Assembly (NCBI GenBank): GCA_963971535.1
Contig: OZ020591.1
Coordinates: 19,534,290 to 19,598,289, forward strand
Length of the DNA stretch: 64,000 nt
From: Notolepis coatsorum
Taxonomy: Eukaryota > Chordata > Actinopteri > Aulopiformes > Paralepididae
Direction of reading: 5' to 3'
The notes beneath the pieces were generated by a model. That model saw only the letters and a program-made list of their open reading frames with translations. It searched no databases and had not been told where the DNA came from. A program made the position numbers and the translations under genes. This document shows, one piece after another, positions 1 to 17,993 of this stretch; position 1 is the stretch's first letter; every line of letters begins with the position of its first letter.

Positions 1-698
1 CCAGTAGCCTGCCAGTAGCCTGCCAGTAGCCTGCCAGTAGCCTGCCAGTAGTCTGCCAGTAGCCTGCCAGTAGCCTAGTAGCCTGCCAGTAGCCTGCCAG
101 TAGCCTGCCAGTAGCCTGCCAGTAGCCTGCCAGTAGTCTGCCAGTAGCCTGCCAGTAGTCTGCCAGTAGCCTGCCAGTAGCCTGCCAGTAGCCTGCCAGT
201 AGTCTGCTAGTAGTCTGCCAGTAGCCTGCCAGTAGCCTGCCAGTAGTCTGCTAGTAGTCTGCCAGTAGCCTGCCAGTAGCCTGCCAGTAGCCTGCCAGTA
301 GCCTGCCAGTAGCCTGCCAGTAGTCTGCCAGTAGTCTGCCAGTAGTCTGCCAGTAGCCTGCCAGTAGCCTGCCATTAGCCTGCCAGTAGCCTGCCAGTAG
401 CCTGCCAGTAGTCTGCCAGTAGCCTGCCAGTAGCCGAGTAGCCTGCCAGTAGCCTGCCAGTAGCCTGCCAGTAGTCTGCCAGTAGTCTGCCAGTAGCCTG
501 CCAGTAGTCTGCCAGTAGCCTGCCAGTAGCCTGCCAGTAGTCTGCCAGTAGCCTGCCAGTAGCCTAGTAGCCTGCCAGTAGTCTGCCAGTAGTCTGCCAG
601 TAGCCTGCCAGTAGCCTGCCAGTAGTCTGCCAGTAGCCTGCCAGTAGTCTGCCAGTAGTCTGCCAGTAGCCTGCCAGTAGCCTCCCAGTAGCCTGCCA
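1..698. repeat. 11-bp minisatellite
   Basis: The unit ccagtagcctg (variant ccagtagtctg) is repeated about 60 times head to tail, with a few units shortened to cctagtag. Because 33 bases hold exactly three units without a stop codon, the minus strand is open for over 500 bases, but this follows from the repeat and is not a gene. It lies upstream of the first SLC16A12-like exon in the window, so it is probably intronic. It starts at or before base 1. Confidence 0.97.
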
Positions 699-894
699 TA
701 GTTAGATGATGGTGAAAGCACTCGCCCACGACTGCAATGGTCGTGGTGTTTGTTTTGGACATTTGCCAATACACTACATGAATATATTACTTATTACTAT
801 AACATAACGTACATTATGTACCTTTTTCTTTTCCCCTGCGGTCGATTAGTACATTATGTCTGTGTTCTGATGGGACCATGTTGCTTCACCCTAG

Positions 895-7517
<6,623 letters not shown>

Positions 7518-7859
7518 GAGATAGTGTCGAGACTTGATTTTGTCATACCAAAGTATGTTCTTCCCTAATGGAAGCAACATGGTTTTGTTCCAAGCACTGT
7601 AGGTAAGAGCCTTGAGTGGAGTCAGCGGAAGAACTGTTCAAGGTCATGGAAACAACATGGCGGTTTTCCCTTTTAGGATCTCATTATATGATCGAATTAC
7701 CGGTAGACATTCTAACAGAACACAGGTATAGAAGAAAACCCCTCAATCCAAAATCGACACTTTCAGAAGAGCTGAAAACATCATTGAATATATTATGTAG
7801 GTACCAGCCGGTGTGACAGTGTGCCAACGTCTCCTCTATAGTGAAACACTACTATTTAG
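7518..7859 (+). other. slc16a12: Probable 3' UTR of the SLC16A12-like gene
   Basis: Follows the stop codon. No AATAAA was noticed within it, so the end of the transcript is not placed. No other gene is seen. Confidence 0.45.
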
Positions 7860-7984
7860 TTAACCCTTTCACTATCACACTACCAAATGGTTAACCCTTT
7901 CACTGTGACAATACAGAAGGTTAACCGTCTGTAGTGTGGTAGTGGAGGGGTTAACCTTCTGCAGTGTGGTAGTGAAAGGGTTAA
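7860..7984. mobile_element. Short TTAA-flanked palindromic MITE
   Basis: TTAA at both ends with CCCTTTCACTatcacactacc at the left and gtagtgaaaggg at the right; two further TTAACC repeats inside are arranged as an imperfect palindrome, suggesting an internally rearranged copy. Confidence 0.6.
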
Positions 7985-8097
7985 GCTGACGTGGGTCTGA
8001 TCATGATCAAGGGGAACAGTGCGCTGTAAGTGGAGCGACTTCACCAGAGAGTCTGTCCGCTTACGTCCCGCTTCACATTCTTTTGAAAATCTACCTG

Positions 8098-8480
8098 TTA
8101 AAGGGGCACTTCACCAAGAAAAAATATTTTGCACATAATCTCACACACATCCATTTAGTTTGACGGTTAATGAGAGTAAATTAGTTTGAATGGCCACCAG
8201 TGATGTCGTCGGGGCCATTGAATCCTTGTCTTGAGGAATTGAATCCTTCGTTGATTACAGCACCGTGAAATGATGTGGATGAAAAAATAGCAATACCTTG
8301 TTTTATAGGGACTGCTATCATAGCATTTCATTGAGCTGTAATTAACACGAGGATTCAATGTCACCGATGACATCATCAAAATGATTTACTCTCAATAACT
8401 GTCAAACTAAATGAACGTGTGAACGACTGTGAACGTTTTTTTGGATGTGTGACATTGCAAAAGAAATCTGCAAGTGCTCC
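8098..8480. mobile_element. Foldback MITE
   Basis: Left end TTAAAGGGGCACTTCACC, right end with the inverse gtgctcccc. Inner arms at 8151-8180 and 8382-8412 (catttagtttgac) and again around 8195-8240 and 8340-8380 pair as an imperfect palindrome. The right TTAA is not preserved. Confidence 0.65.
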
Positions 8481-9047
8481 CCACCCAAAAAAAAGGCACT
8501 TACTTCTTTGCTGGATTGCGAGAGCTATATAGCCTACTCTTTATTTTCTATTTCATTTATTTTCTTAATCCAAAAAAAAAAACGTATCTTGCTTTAAAAA
8601 AAAGCAGCACATCACAGCCTAAAAAACTTTTTTAGTCTCTAATGTTTGAATCATGAAAGGTAAAACACAGATACAACTGTAACACCAAAGTTTCCAGCGA
8701 TAAGATGTTTACAGATTTACTTTTATATGATTATAAGGTGGACGTTTGCATTAAAAAAATTTGCCGCTGTGTTCGGCTGAGCGCAATTCTGGGTAACTTG
8801 AAGCAGGTCGTTGCGCGCTGCTTGAGTGAGATTAACGCGTTTCGTTCTGCCGGGCAGACTGTGACCTAAACCTCGCCACGCGGACTGTGGCCGACACGCT
8901 GTCTTGTTGTAAAATGTTTTCAAAGCCAGAGAGACTGGAAGTCCTCTATATGTTCCATCTATGCAGTGCATAACAATCAATGTTATTATTCACACATGTC
9001 ACGTTAGCGTTCATAACAGTGCAAGTGGCCCTCTTGTTCATATACGT
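8481..9047. other. No gene seen
   Basis: AT-rich sequence with A and T runs. Short open frames show no recognisable motif. Confidence 0.6.
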
Positions 9048-9055
9048 ATGTCTAT

Positions 9056-9777
9056 TAGGGCTGTCACATTATATTATAATTTCGATTTAAATATTTTTAA
9101 TTTACACAAAAACACCAGATTTGAACGTGAACGGAGAAATTCAAATTAGAAAAACATTTAAACTGACTGTGCCTTTAAGTTAGCACGGTGGGTTTTGCGA
9201 CATGCTGCCATAAAGTGTTGTTGTTGCCGGCAGTTGGCGCGAGTGTTTAAAACGTCTACCGTTAAGTCATCGTCCGGTGAGTTATTATACATAATATTGG
9301 CAACGAGGATTATGGATTCTTTACGCTCACCTCTCTCTCCGTTCCTCGCCCTGCCTGGCTAGCCACCAATTCCGTGGATTCGCTTGCTGGAATCTTTCGA
9401 CACGTTCATAATAGCCATCGGGCTAGCCGATGCTAATGACGTGAGGAAGAGAGCCCTGCACACAACCTGGGCAATGAGGGAATTTTCCGGACTCTTGGAA
9501 ATGCACCTAATTATGGGGATTGTATCACGCTGCTGTCTGGACATGTCTCTGCTCCACAGAACGTAATGCTCCGGTGGATTGTTTTTCGTCAACGAAAAAC
9601 AGGCGGGTGAGTCGGTCCACCATTATGTAGCTGACCTACATGTATTCCAAATAATTATTGGTCATGGTTATTTTTTGTCTTGCAATTTTAAAGACCTTTT
9701 TTGACCCTGGAATTCGAATTCGAAATCATCTACAATTCTGCAACGAATATCGAATATGATTTTTTGTGACGGCCCTA
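9056..9777. mobile_element. Non-autonomous hAT element with captured gag fragment
   Basis: Termini tagggctgtcac and gtgacggcccta are inverted copies with one mismatch. The flanks carry a perfect 8-bp duplication atgtctat (9048-9055 and 9778-9785), the length typical of hAT. There is no transposase; the interior instead carries retrotransposon sequence (see 9361-9660). Confidence 0.9.
9361..9660 (+). pseudogene. Ty3/Gypsy-type gag fragment inside the hAT element
   Basis: The plus strand reads PWIRLLESFDTF...ANDVRKRALHTTW, then, after a frame change, NVMLRWIVFRQRKQ and GESVHHYVADL. This order (a short helix, a block ending in RKRAL, then FRQRKQ and GES) is the signature of gag from Ty3/Gypsy elements common in fish. 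Upstream, ttggcaacgaggat at about 9297 resembles the junction that follows a 5' LTR in such elements. The copy is short and broken. Confidence 0.65.
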
Positions 9778-9785
9778 ATGTCTAT

Positions 9786-10185
9786 CTTATAAAGAGAGCC
9801 CTGCCCGTTTTTCTCACTCTGTGAGAATTCATATTAGAACTCTTTGGACGCGACTCAGCGCCAGTCGTTCTTTTGGAGTCGACGCACATTTAACTATCTA
9901 TGGCAGTTCAAAGTAACAATATGACAGGGGCCGAGGCTTTCACTTGTTTCTGCTGTGTGACGTCTGTTGACATGTATCTGTTTCATCTAGCTAGTCTAGT
10001 CTGTTCCTAATAAATTGTACATTTCCTGTTTCATAAATGTGTTAAGTTTGTAAGTTTACCATTTGTATGGAACTATTCATTGATCTTTGCAAATGTTTCA
10101 TGTTAAATAAAGCAAATTGAAGTTGGCTACATTTGTGTTTATTAATTAATTAATTAATTAATTAAGTGAAACAAACTCTTACTGA
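9786..10185. other. No gene seen
   Basis: Contains gagagccctgcccg, two AATAAA-like signals (about 10009 and 10108) and a short (TTAA)n run at 10140-10163. It could be an LTR remnant but no inverted ends or partner copy were found. Confidence 0.4.
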
Positions 10186-11146
10186 AGTTGAGGTGAGACT
10201 GGGGAGAGCTTGGTGAGAGTGAGGAGAGCTTGGTGAGAGAGAGGAGAGCTTGGTGAGAGAGAGGAGAGCTTGGGGAGAGAGAGGAGAGCTTGGTGAGAGA
10301 GAGGAGAGCTTGGTGAGAGAGAGGAGAGCTTGGTGAGAGAGAGGAGAGAGAGGAGAGCTTGGTGAGAGAGAGGAGAGTGAGGAGAGCTTGGTGAGAGAGA
10401 GGAGAGCTTGGTGAGAGAGAGAAGAGTGAGAAGTGAGTGAGGAGAGCTTGGTGAGAGAGAGGAGAGCTTGGTGAGAGTGAGGAGAGCTTGGTGAAAGAGA
10501 GGAGAGCTTGGTGAGAGTGAGGAGAGCTTGGTGAGAGAGAGGAGAGCTTGGTGAGAGAGAGGAGAGTGAGGAGAGCTTGGTGAGAGAGAGGAGAGTGAGG
10601 AGAGCTTGGTGAGAGAGAGGAGAGTGAGGAGAGCTTGGTGAGAGAGAGGAGAGCTTGGTGAGAGAGAGGAGAGTGAGAAGTGAGTGAGGAGAGCTTGGTG
10701 AGAGAGAGGAGAGCTTGGTGAGAGTGAGGAGAGCTTGGTGAGAGAGAGGAGAGCTTGGTGAGAGAGAGGAGAGCTTGGTGAGAGTGAGGAGAGAGTGAGG
10801 AGAGCTTGGTGAGAGAGAGGAGAGTGAGGAGAGCTTGGTGAGAGAGAGGAGAGTGAGGAGAGCTTGGTGAGAGAGAGGAGAGTGAGGAGAGCTTGGTGAG
10901 AGAGAGGAGAGCTTGGTGAGAGAGAGGAGAGTGAGGAGAGCTTGGTGAGAGTGAGGAGAGAGAGGAGAGTGAGGAGAGCTTGGTGAGAGAGAGGAGAGCT
11001 TGGTGAGAGTGAGGAGAGAGAGGAGAGCTTGGTGAGAGAGAGGAGAGCTTGGTGAGAGTGAGGAGAGAGAGGAGAGCTTGGTGAGAGAGAGGAGAGCTTG
11101 GTGAGAGAGAGGAGAGCTTGGTGAGAGTGAGGAGAGTGAGGAGAGC
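10186..11146. repeat. 20-bp GA-rich minisatellite
   Basis: About 45 units of ggagagcttggtgagagaga, with 9-bp ggagagtga spacers inserted in some. All three minus-strand frames stay open for about 1 kb because the units have no stop; the leucine/serine-rich products are artefacts. Confidence 0.96.
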
Positions 11147-11392
11147 CTGGCGTGAGAGCAGAGGTGCAATGCTCATGCCACGCGGTACTACGCCGTTCCA
11201 CCACTTTTCTGAGCAGAAGCATGCACATGCACGCGCGTGCACACAAAAATGCGTTCACAACTTTCACTCGACTCGTCGTGCCGTGCGCCAAGTACCGCTA
11301 CTTATCTAGCTACTTGTCTTTGCATAACAATAGCATAACAATAGCATAACAAAGAACTAGAAGAGCCAAACCAAAATGCAAGCCCTGTGGGG

Positions 11393-11393
11393 G

Positions 11394-11467
<74 letters not shown>
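11393..11467. repeat. (TTGA)n tail of an L2 LINE copy
   Basis: About 18 TTGA units directly join the minus-strand L2 3' end at 11468. L2 elements end in short tandem repeats rather than poly-A. Confidence 0.9.
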
Positions 11468-11660
11468 AAGTTTATTAACAGATTGCAGAATGGGTACAGT
11501 ACAGTACAGCTCAATACATATAATTGTTAAGGGGATGCAGACCAGAGAAAGACTTTCATCTTGTTTACATCAGGGTCCCCCATTTTCAATTAATCAGGAC
11601 ATATATGACATACATGACATACAAAAAGTGTCCAGAAAAAGAGTGTATATACATTTGACA
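11468..11660 (-). mobile_element. 5'-truncated L2 LINE 3' end
   Basis: Shares gattgcagaatgggtacagt, ttaaggggatgcagaccaga and cagggtcccccattttcaat with the L2 copies at 48120-48450, 48451-49650, 51250-51365, 52155-52942 and 57262-57418. Orientation is set by the TTGA tail and by the AATAAA-like ttaataaa on the minus strand. Confidence 0.85.
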
Positions 11661-12210
11661 GGGTTTGCTTGAGCTGTGGAGCTCTCACTATGCGACAAAT
11701 GGTCCCGACTGGAAGGATGAGAAATGTTTTAAGTTGTGCTTCAGAAGGAAACTGTCCTTCTGTAAACTGTAAGTTACATTGTTAATTTAGTTTGTATTTA
11801 CTTTTCTAGTTTTAAGTTAATTCAATTAAAGAAATTGTAACTACAATATTGTATCTACAATTACATTTAAAACATTGTTTGTTTTTCAACCATATCTGTT
11901 GACAATATAATTTCTTTATATATTGAATGCTACATCCTGCTATCTTTTTCAGCTTCTCTGTTTCAAGGCAATATTTACAAAAACTAAACAAAAACTAGTA
12001 ATTTCCTATACAAACATGTTTCCTACTATTTATGCATAATAATCATCTGTTCTGTGCACACGCGAGGGAACATGTATGCACGTGAAGTCATTATAAACAG
12101 AGTACAGGCACTTCTGAAATTACCACTGCACCCCTGCGTGAGAGTGTAGAAGGCGAAGGGGTCCGGATCTGGCCTGTGTCTGGTGGATGTCAATGAAGAG
12201 TTGCCTAGAA
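11661..12210. other. No gene seen
   Basis: AT-rich; no repeat or coding signal recognised. Confidence 0.55.
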
Positions 12211-12352
12211 CTACTAGCCTACTAAGATTACTACTAGCCTACTAGGATTACTACTAGACTACTAAGTGTACTACTAGCCTACTAAGTGTACTACTAGCCT
12301 ACTAAGATTACTACTAGACTACTAAGTGTACTAGTAGCCTACTAAGAGTACT
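12211..12352. repeat. 20-bp minisatellite
   Basis: Seven units of ctactagcctactaagatta with small changes (agact, agtgt). Confidence 0.93.
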
Positions 12353-12746
12353 TGTACTGTCCGCTTATCGCTCCCCAATGAATCGACAAGCGTCCACGAT
12401 GCACCCCCAATTAATTATCTTACTCAGTCCCAAAGTTTGTGATGTAAATATGGAATGTCCCAAGTTGCTGCTGTTTACAGAGTTTATTGTTGTCCAAAGG
12501 TGAATGATGGTGAATGAAGGGTTAAATCAGAACAGTTGTCAATTGCTCCATGGTCAGTTCCAAATGGTGAGACAGGTATAAAAATGTATCCTCATCACAG
12601 GTGCATGGGATTACAGTAATTAGCTAGGCTATTTATAGAAGAGGGGCTATAATGGAGGCGGTGAGCCCTCAGGTGTTCAGACATAAATAAGACACTATTC
12701 TAACCAAAATAATATTAATAACCAAAACACTCATATGGCCTTTACA
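12353..12746 (-). mobile_element. Solo LTR related to the LTR element at 52943-59339
   Basis: Matches the 411-bp LTRs at 52943 and 58019 along its length (cgatgcaccc, caaagtttgtgatgtaaatat, gttgtcaattgctc, agctaggct, ggggctataatggagg). It starts TGTACTG and ends TTTACA. On the minus strand a TATA-like ctataaat and an AATAAA-like signal lie in LTR order. Flanks gtact and gtaca agree at four of five bases. Confidence 0.75.
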
Positions 12747-13024
12747 GTACAATTATCTTTGTTTTTGTGTACAGTTCGTCTCGTTTTGATAGTGTTTTAT
12801 TTGTAGTTAGGTTGTACCTTTTCCCTGCCAGCTCTGCTGTGTTTTTTTCATTCGTGGTTTTGTACTTTTGCTCTCTGCCAGCATTTGCTGTGCTCTCGTT
12901 TTGAGATTATCCCTGTTTTTGTTGCTGCCTTTTAAGTAAACTGTATTTTGTACCTCTACCCTCTGTGTCCTGCCTGCTTCCTCCTCGTCCTGTTCTGCAA
13001 TTGGGTCCTCGCCAACACCGATCC
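12747..13024. other. Possible LTR fragment
   Basis: Pyrimidine-rich sequence with taaactgtattttg and a C/T-rich tract ending ggtcctcgccaacacc resembles the end of a fish LTR, but no second copy is present to test this. Confidence 0.3.
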
Positions 13025-13936
13025 TTAACACTTTGATTACCACTGGTGAACATGGTAAAACATGGTTAAATGCCACCACCCACATCAATGATAGCGTTGT
13101 GAACGCATAATCTCTGTTTTAAATTATGGCTATGTGTCTAATCTGCCCGTCGTTTATCAATGACTTGTTTGCAGTCAACATTGTCGAAACGGATTGTTTT
13201 TTAATCGGTTCATTTCCGTTTATAGCATTTTGAAAAGCCCTTGTTTTTCAGGAAAATATATAGATTCCGTGATAAACAGCATTTACTGGAATATTTCGGC
13301 ATACACAAAAACATTGTCTTTTTTCGGCCTATTTATGAATCGTTTTCAAATAGACGCTAGATTATCGATAGTATATGTGTACTTATGCACGCTATAGAAG
13401 CGGGCTGAAATATCGATTCTCTCATTTCCTGATCAGCGCGCACACACAGACACACACACACATATCGGACACGTTGATATATCTGTGAAAAAAGCTCTGA
13501 TTACCCCAAGACTGGTCAAATAGATTCCTTACCTCAGATCAGATGTTATCCAAAAAGATTATTCCAATTCCTGATCGCCATTCCAAATATCGATTGCGTT
13601 TATTGATTCAGCGTTGGGTACTGTAAATATATATTCCACGCGTTTTCCGGGCCGGTGATCAACTTGGGTCTCTTCAGTTGGCTTGACGGAAAAGTTAAAT
13701 GAGGAAACTGGCCCCCCCCCATCAGTCTAAACTAATGGGGTGCAGTTACACAGGGAGAGACGATAGGGGGCGGTATCTTCCCAATTGAGCTCAGAGAGAC
13801 TCTGCAACACTAGCGTGAGGCTCGATTGATGAAATATGAAAAAAAATACGACAAACAAACGCTATATGTCGTTGGCGGCACTCAACTGGCGGCATGAACT
13901 AATGACTTATAGCGTCGTTGGCATCCAAAGTGTTAA
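13025..13936. mobile_element. TTAA-flanked MITE, piggyBac-like (family P, inverse orientation)
   Basis: TTAA at 13025-13028 and 13933-13936, inner ends CACTTTGATTACCAC and, on the other strand, CACTTTGGATGCCAA. The inside is the reverse complement of much of 4976-5884 (for example ttatggctatgtgtctaatc and gacgatagggggcg). No coding capacity. Confidence 0.75.
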
Positions 13937-14049
13937 CAACTAGCCTACTAAGTATTTAAAAAATACATAATTATAGACAACTAGTATCTGCGATACCTTC
14001 ATCTTGGAATGCTATGATTAAACAGTAGGGACAATCAAGAATTATATGT

Positions 14050-14531
14050 GGGGCGGCTAAGTGGCGCAGTGGGCAAGGCGCTCGCCACTAACACAGGAGA
14101 TGCTGGGTTCGAGCCCAGCTCTTGGCGTTGTTACCAGCTTGGCTGGTCGTTCATACTAACACAATTGGCAGTGTTAGGGGTGGGAAAGCTGGTGGGTGGG
14201 GATTGGACATTGTGGACAGCGACTCCTACAGGTCGGTTGGTGCGCCTGTACAGCAGAATCAGGAAGTAACGGGGGCAGCGTGAGCCTCCCATGCGTTACT
14301 CCTCACCACTGAAAGATCGCGCTGTACAGGTGAAAAGATGCGACAGCTGCCTCCTCGTGTACCTGAGGGGACACGTGATGCAAGGCTTGGTCCTCACTGC
14401 AGCCGACCAGTGGGAGGCATAGTCTAGCAACGTTCGAGACAGGGGAGGGAAGAATTGAAGGGAGAATTGGCGAGGCGAAATTGGGATGGGAGAAAAATAG
14501 AAAAATAATGAGAAAAAGTGGATAAAAAAAA
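14050..14531 (+). mobile_element. tRNA-derived SINE, copy 1
   Basis: The 5' part has a pol III A box tggcgcagtgg (14062-14072) and B box ggttcgagccc (14106-14116), in a tRNA-like fold. A body of about 350 bases follows, and an A-rich end (aaaaagtggataaaaaaa). A second copy at 44451-44928 matches along the whole length. An imperfect duplication aattatatgtg/aattatatctg flanks the copy. Confidence 0.88.
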
Positions 14532-14640
14532 TTATATCTGGCTTTTGAATTACAAAAATAACAAAGAAATATACCTTTGTTTTGCATTGTAAAGAATTAT
14601 GTGATATGCCATACTGTTTTCAGTCATACTGGGAGGGTTA

Positions 14641-15282
14641 GGGTTATATAACATGTTATAACAGTACTGGTATCAACTAACATGTTATAACAGTACTGGT
14701 ATAAACTAACATGTTATAACAGTACTGGTATAAACTAACATGTTATAACAGGACTGGTATAAACTAACATGTTACAACAGTACTGGTATAAACTAACATG
14801 TTATAACAGGACTGGTATAAACTAACATGTTATAACAGTACTGGTATAAACTAACATGTTATAACAGTACTGGTATAAACTAACATGTTATAACAGGACT
14901 GGTATAAACTAACATGTTATAACAGGACTGGTATAAACTACAGGTGTACTGTGTGTATTATATAACATGTTATAACAGTACTGGTATTATATAACATGTT
15001 ATAACAGTACTGGTATAAACTAACATGTTATAAAAGGACTGGTATAAACTAACATGTTATAACAGTACTGGTATAAACGAACATGTTATAACAGTACTGG
15101 TATAAACTAACATGTTATAACAGGACTGGTATAAACTACAGGTGTACTGTGTGTATTATATAACATGTTATAACAGTACTGGTATAAACTAACATGTTAT
15201 AACAGGACTGGTATAAACTAACATGTTATAACAGTACTGGTATAAACTAACATGTTATAACAGGACTGGTATAAACTACAGG
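14641..15282. repeat. 29-bp minisatellite, left block
   Basis: About 21 units of taacatgttataacagtact followed by ggtataaac, with gtact/ggact variants, and an occasional longer linker (acaggtgtactgtgtgtatt). The same array continues at 29738-29830 and 39484-39905: two large insertions split a once single array of about 1.1 kb. Confidence 0.95.
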
Positions 15283-15546
15283 CAGGGCAGCCTGGGAGAA
15301 ATGCGAGGCCCTGTGTGAGATTTAAAAATTCATACAGTCAACATATTCGTAAATAATAGCGCTGCCCGAGGCTGGGCATGATACAGTCAACATATAGCAA
15401 GAGAGAGAGCGAGAGAGAGCTCCCGTTCTACAGTCAATAGGTTGTTTGCAGGTGACGTCATTCGCTCTAGTGGAATGCTGTTGGGGGTCAGGAAGTGATT
15501 TGCACATAACGAAGATACTCATAGTCAGTGAGACTCTCTGATTAAA

Positions 15547-17993
15547 ATGCCAAAGTTTTGCGCGGTTTACGGCTGTACCAACCGATCGAATCGGGAAAAA
15601 AACAAGGGGTACTTTCGAGTCCCGAAAGTGGTTATACATAAAGGGGAGAAGTTTAAAAAAGTCACAGAAAAACGGCGGCAGGCGTGGATCAGAAATCTCC
15701 GGTTGAGGTCTGGAGGAGCCGAATCGGACAACGCGCGTATATGTAGTGACCACTTTGTGAAAGGTAAGGCAGTAATTTAACTACTTACATAGCTGGATAA
15801 AACTGACAAAAATACAGACCAGGAGGCAATATTGCTGGAAACATATAGCTAACGTTACATCTGTGATATCACCCTGTGTGTTTGTGTTTCGCAGCTAGAT
15901 AGCTGGCGCTATCTTCCGGTGTCTTTGTTTTTAAGCAATGCTAACATTAGCTAGCTATCACGGCTAGTGGTTTTCAACGATCTCTTAGGACCGAAACTAC
16001 TGTTATCCCTCTTTGCTGTCATTGTTGGGTGTTTATCACTTTGCTATTTATTTTATTCAGGCTGCCCGAGTGCTGCCAACGATGTAGACTATCCAGACTG
16101 GGCTCCTACAGTTAACCTTGGTTACCAGCAAGGTAAACCAATGACCGAGGCATCATGTCAACGTGAGGAAAGGTTGAGGTCCAGAAAAGCAGATGAGACC
16201 TGCACCGATGCAGCAGAGGCATTGCTGGACCTCGGTGAGGGCTCACAGAGCCCAGCATCGGAATACCACAAAGGTAAATTAAATATAATGCATGGAGGAG
16301 CTTTCATGTAGCCAATGTTACATTAAGTATTTTGACAACTATGTATGTCACTTGTTTACATGTGTGGGAGAGAGACAGACAGAAGGGGGAGAGTGTGGGA
16401 GAGAGACAGACAGAGAGAGAGAGTGTGTGTGGGAGAGAGACAGTCAGAAGGGGCAGAGTGTGGGAGAGAGACAGACAGACAGTGTGTGTGGGAGAGAGAC
16501 AGACAGAGAGAGTGTGTGTGGGAGAGAGACAAACAGACAGAGAGACAGTGTGTGTGGGAGAGAGAGAGACAGAGTGTGTGTGAGAGAGACAGACAGAAAG
16601 GGGGAGAGACAGAGTGTGTGACAGACAGAGAGAGACAGAGTGTGTGTGGGAGAGACAGACAGAAAGGGGGAGAGACAGAGTGTGTGACAGACAGAGAGAG
16701 ACAGAGTGTGTGACAGACAGAGAGAGACAGAGTGTGTGTGGGAGAGACAGACAGAAAGGGGGAGAGACAGAGTGTGTGACAGACAGAGAGAGACAGAGTG
16801 TGTGTGGGAGAGAGACAGACAAGAGTAAATTAAATGTATTTTGACAACTATGTATGTCACTTGTTTACATCATAATTTAACAAATAATTACCACCACCTT
16901 TATACAATTTGTAAATTATATAACTAAACTATCTTTTCCCCTCTTATCCCCTTTGCCAAATATATTCTATGTAGATGCAGGCTGCCAGACAGACCTGACT
17001 ATGGAGGATCTTGAGAAGATGGAGGATGTTCTGAATCACTCCGTAGTGGAGCTGAGTGACCTCAGGAAAAAAGTACTGGACAGGGAATTTAGTCCAGATG
17101 CTTTTCAGAACAACGAAGAGAAGACTAAATTTTACACAGGATTGCCCAATTTCTTAGTTTTGATGCAAGTGTTTCAGCTATGTGAGCCACACATCAACTA
17201 TAGCTCTTTGTCGGCGCTCTCCAAATTTAAACAGTTCATGTTGGTCTTAATTCGGTTGAGACTAAACCTTCCACTCCAAGATTTGGCCTTCAGGTTCAAT
17301 GTTTCCTGTTCCACTGTTTCTCGAATTTGGCACAAGATAATTGGCATACTTCATGAAAGATTAGAGTTTATAATAGAGTGGCCAGAGCGAGAGGTGCTGC
17401 AAGCTACAATGCCAATGTCATTCAGGCAAGCATTTGGGTGTAAGGTTGCCGTAATAGTGGACTGTTTTGAAGTTTTCCTTGAAAGGCCATCTAATTTGCT
17501 GGCAAGAGCACAAACTTGGTCCAATTATAAACACCATAACACAGTTAAATTTCTCATTGGCATTGCTCCTCAAGGATATGTCACATACATCTCTCGTGCT
17601 TGGGGAGGGAGAGTGAGTGACAAGCAGATAACTGAAGAGAGTAGCCTTCTAAATAATTTGTTACCCGGAGACATTGTTCTGGCAGACCGTGGGTTTACTA
17701 TAGGGGATAGTGTGGGATTTTACTGTGCTTCATTGAAGATGCCTGCTTTCACAAAAGGGAAGAGCCAGCTATCTGCATATGAAGTTGAGCAAACAAGAAA
17801 ACTCGCTAATGTGCATATTCACGTGGAAAGGGTCATAGGATTAGTGAGAAGAAAGTACCAAATTCTGCAGAGTACCCTCCCCGTTGAACACATGGCTGTA
17901 AAAACAGGCGAGTCACTGGCGCTGATTGATAAGATTGGAGTCATTTGCTGTGCATTATCCAATCTTTCGGACTCTGTTGTCCCACTGGAGTAA
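15547..17993 (+). CDS. THAP-domain DDE transposase (482 aa, three exons)
   Basis: Exons 15547-15763, 16061-16273 and 16975-17993 join in phase (217+213+1019 = 1449 nt, stop included). Residues 1-90 form a THAP zinc finger (MPKFCAVYGCTNR, then W, then CSDHF, with PDWAPTVNLGY in exon 2), which binds the transposon ends. Exon 3 opens with DAGCQTDLTMED, a motif common in these proteins. A helix-turn-helix follows (SKFKQFMLVLIRLRLNL to STVSRIWHKI). The DDE_Tnp_4 nuclease has D306 in VIVDCFEVF, D381 in VLADRGF and E428 in HVERVIG. No stop or frameshift is seen. A second in-phase donor at 16133 (caag|gtaaac) would shorten exon 2 by 141 nt. It should cut and paste the element in the nucleus. Confidence 0.92.
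16360..16825. repeat. GAGA/CAGA/GTGT microsatellite in a transposase intron
   Basis: Repeats of gggagagagacagacagaga and gtgtgtg arranged in longer periods of 60-110 bases. Entirely within the second intron (16274-16974) of the THAP transposase gene. Confidence 0.93.

Noticed and set aside
1..698. Possible CRISPR-like array
   Set aside because: Units are head to tail with no spacers, and the DNA is vertebrate.
251..769. Minus-strand frame of 172 codons
   Set aside because: It is the 11-bp minisatellite read in a frame without stops; no other coding feature.
10154..11291. Three overlapping minus-strand frames of 335-370 codons
   Set aside because: All three frames of a 20-bp repeat are open at once, which a real gene would not show.
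14062..14116. tRNA gene
   Set aside because: A and B boxes belong to a SINE: the body continues for 400 bases, there is no complete cloverleaf, and a second copy has the same extent.
16292..16860. Several open frames on both strands
   Set aside because: GAGA/CAGA/GTGT microsatellite inside a transposase intron.
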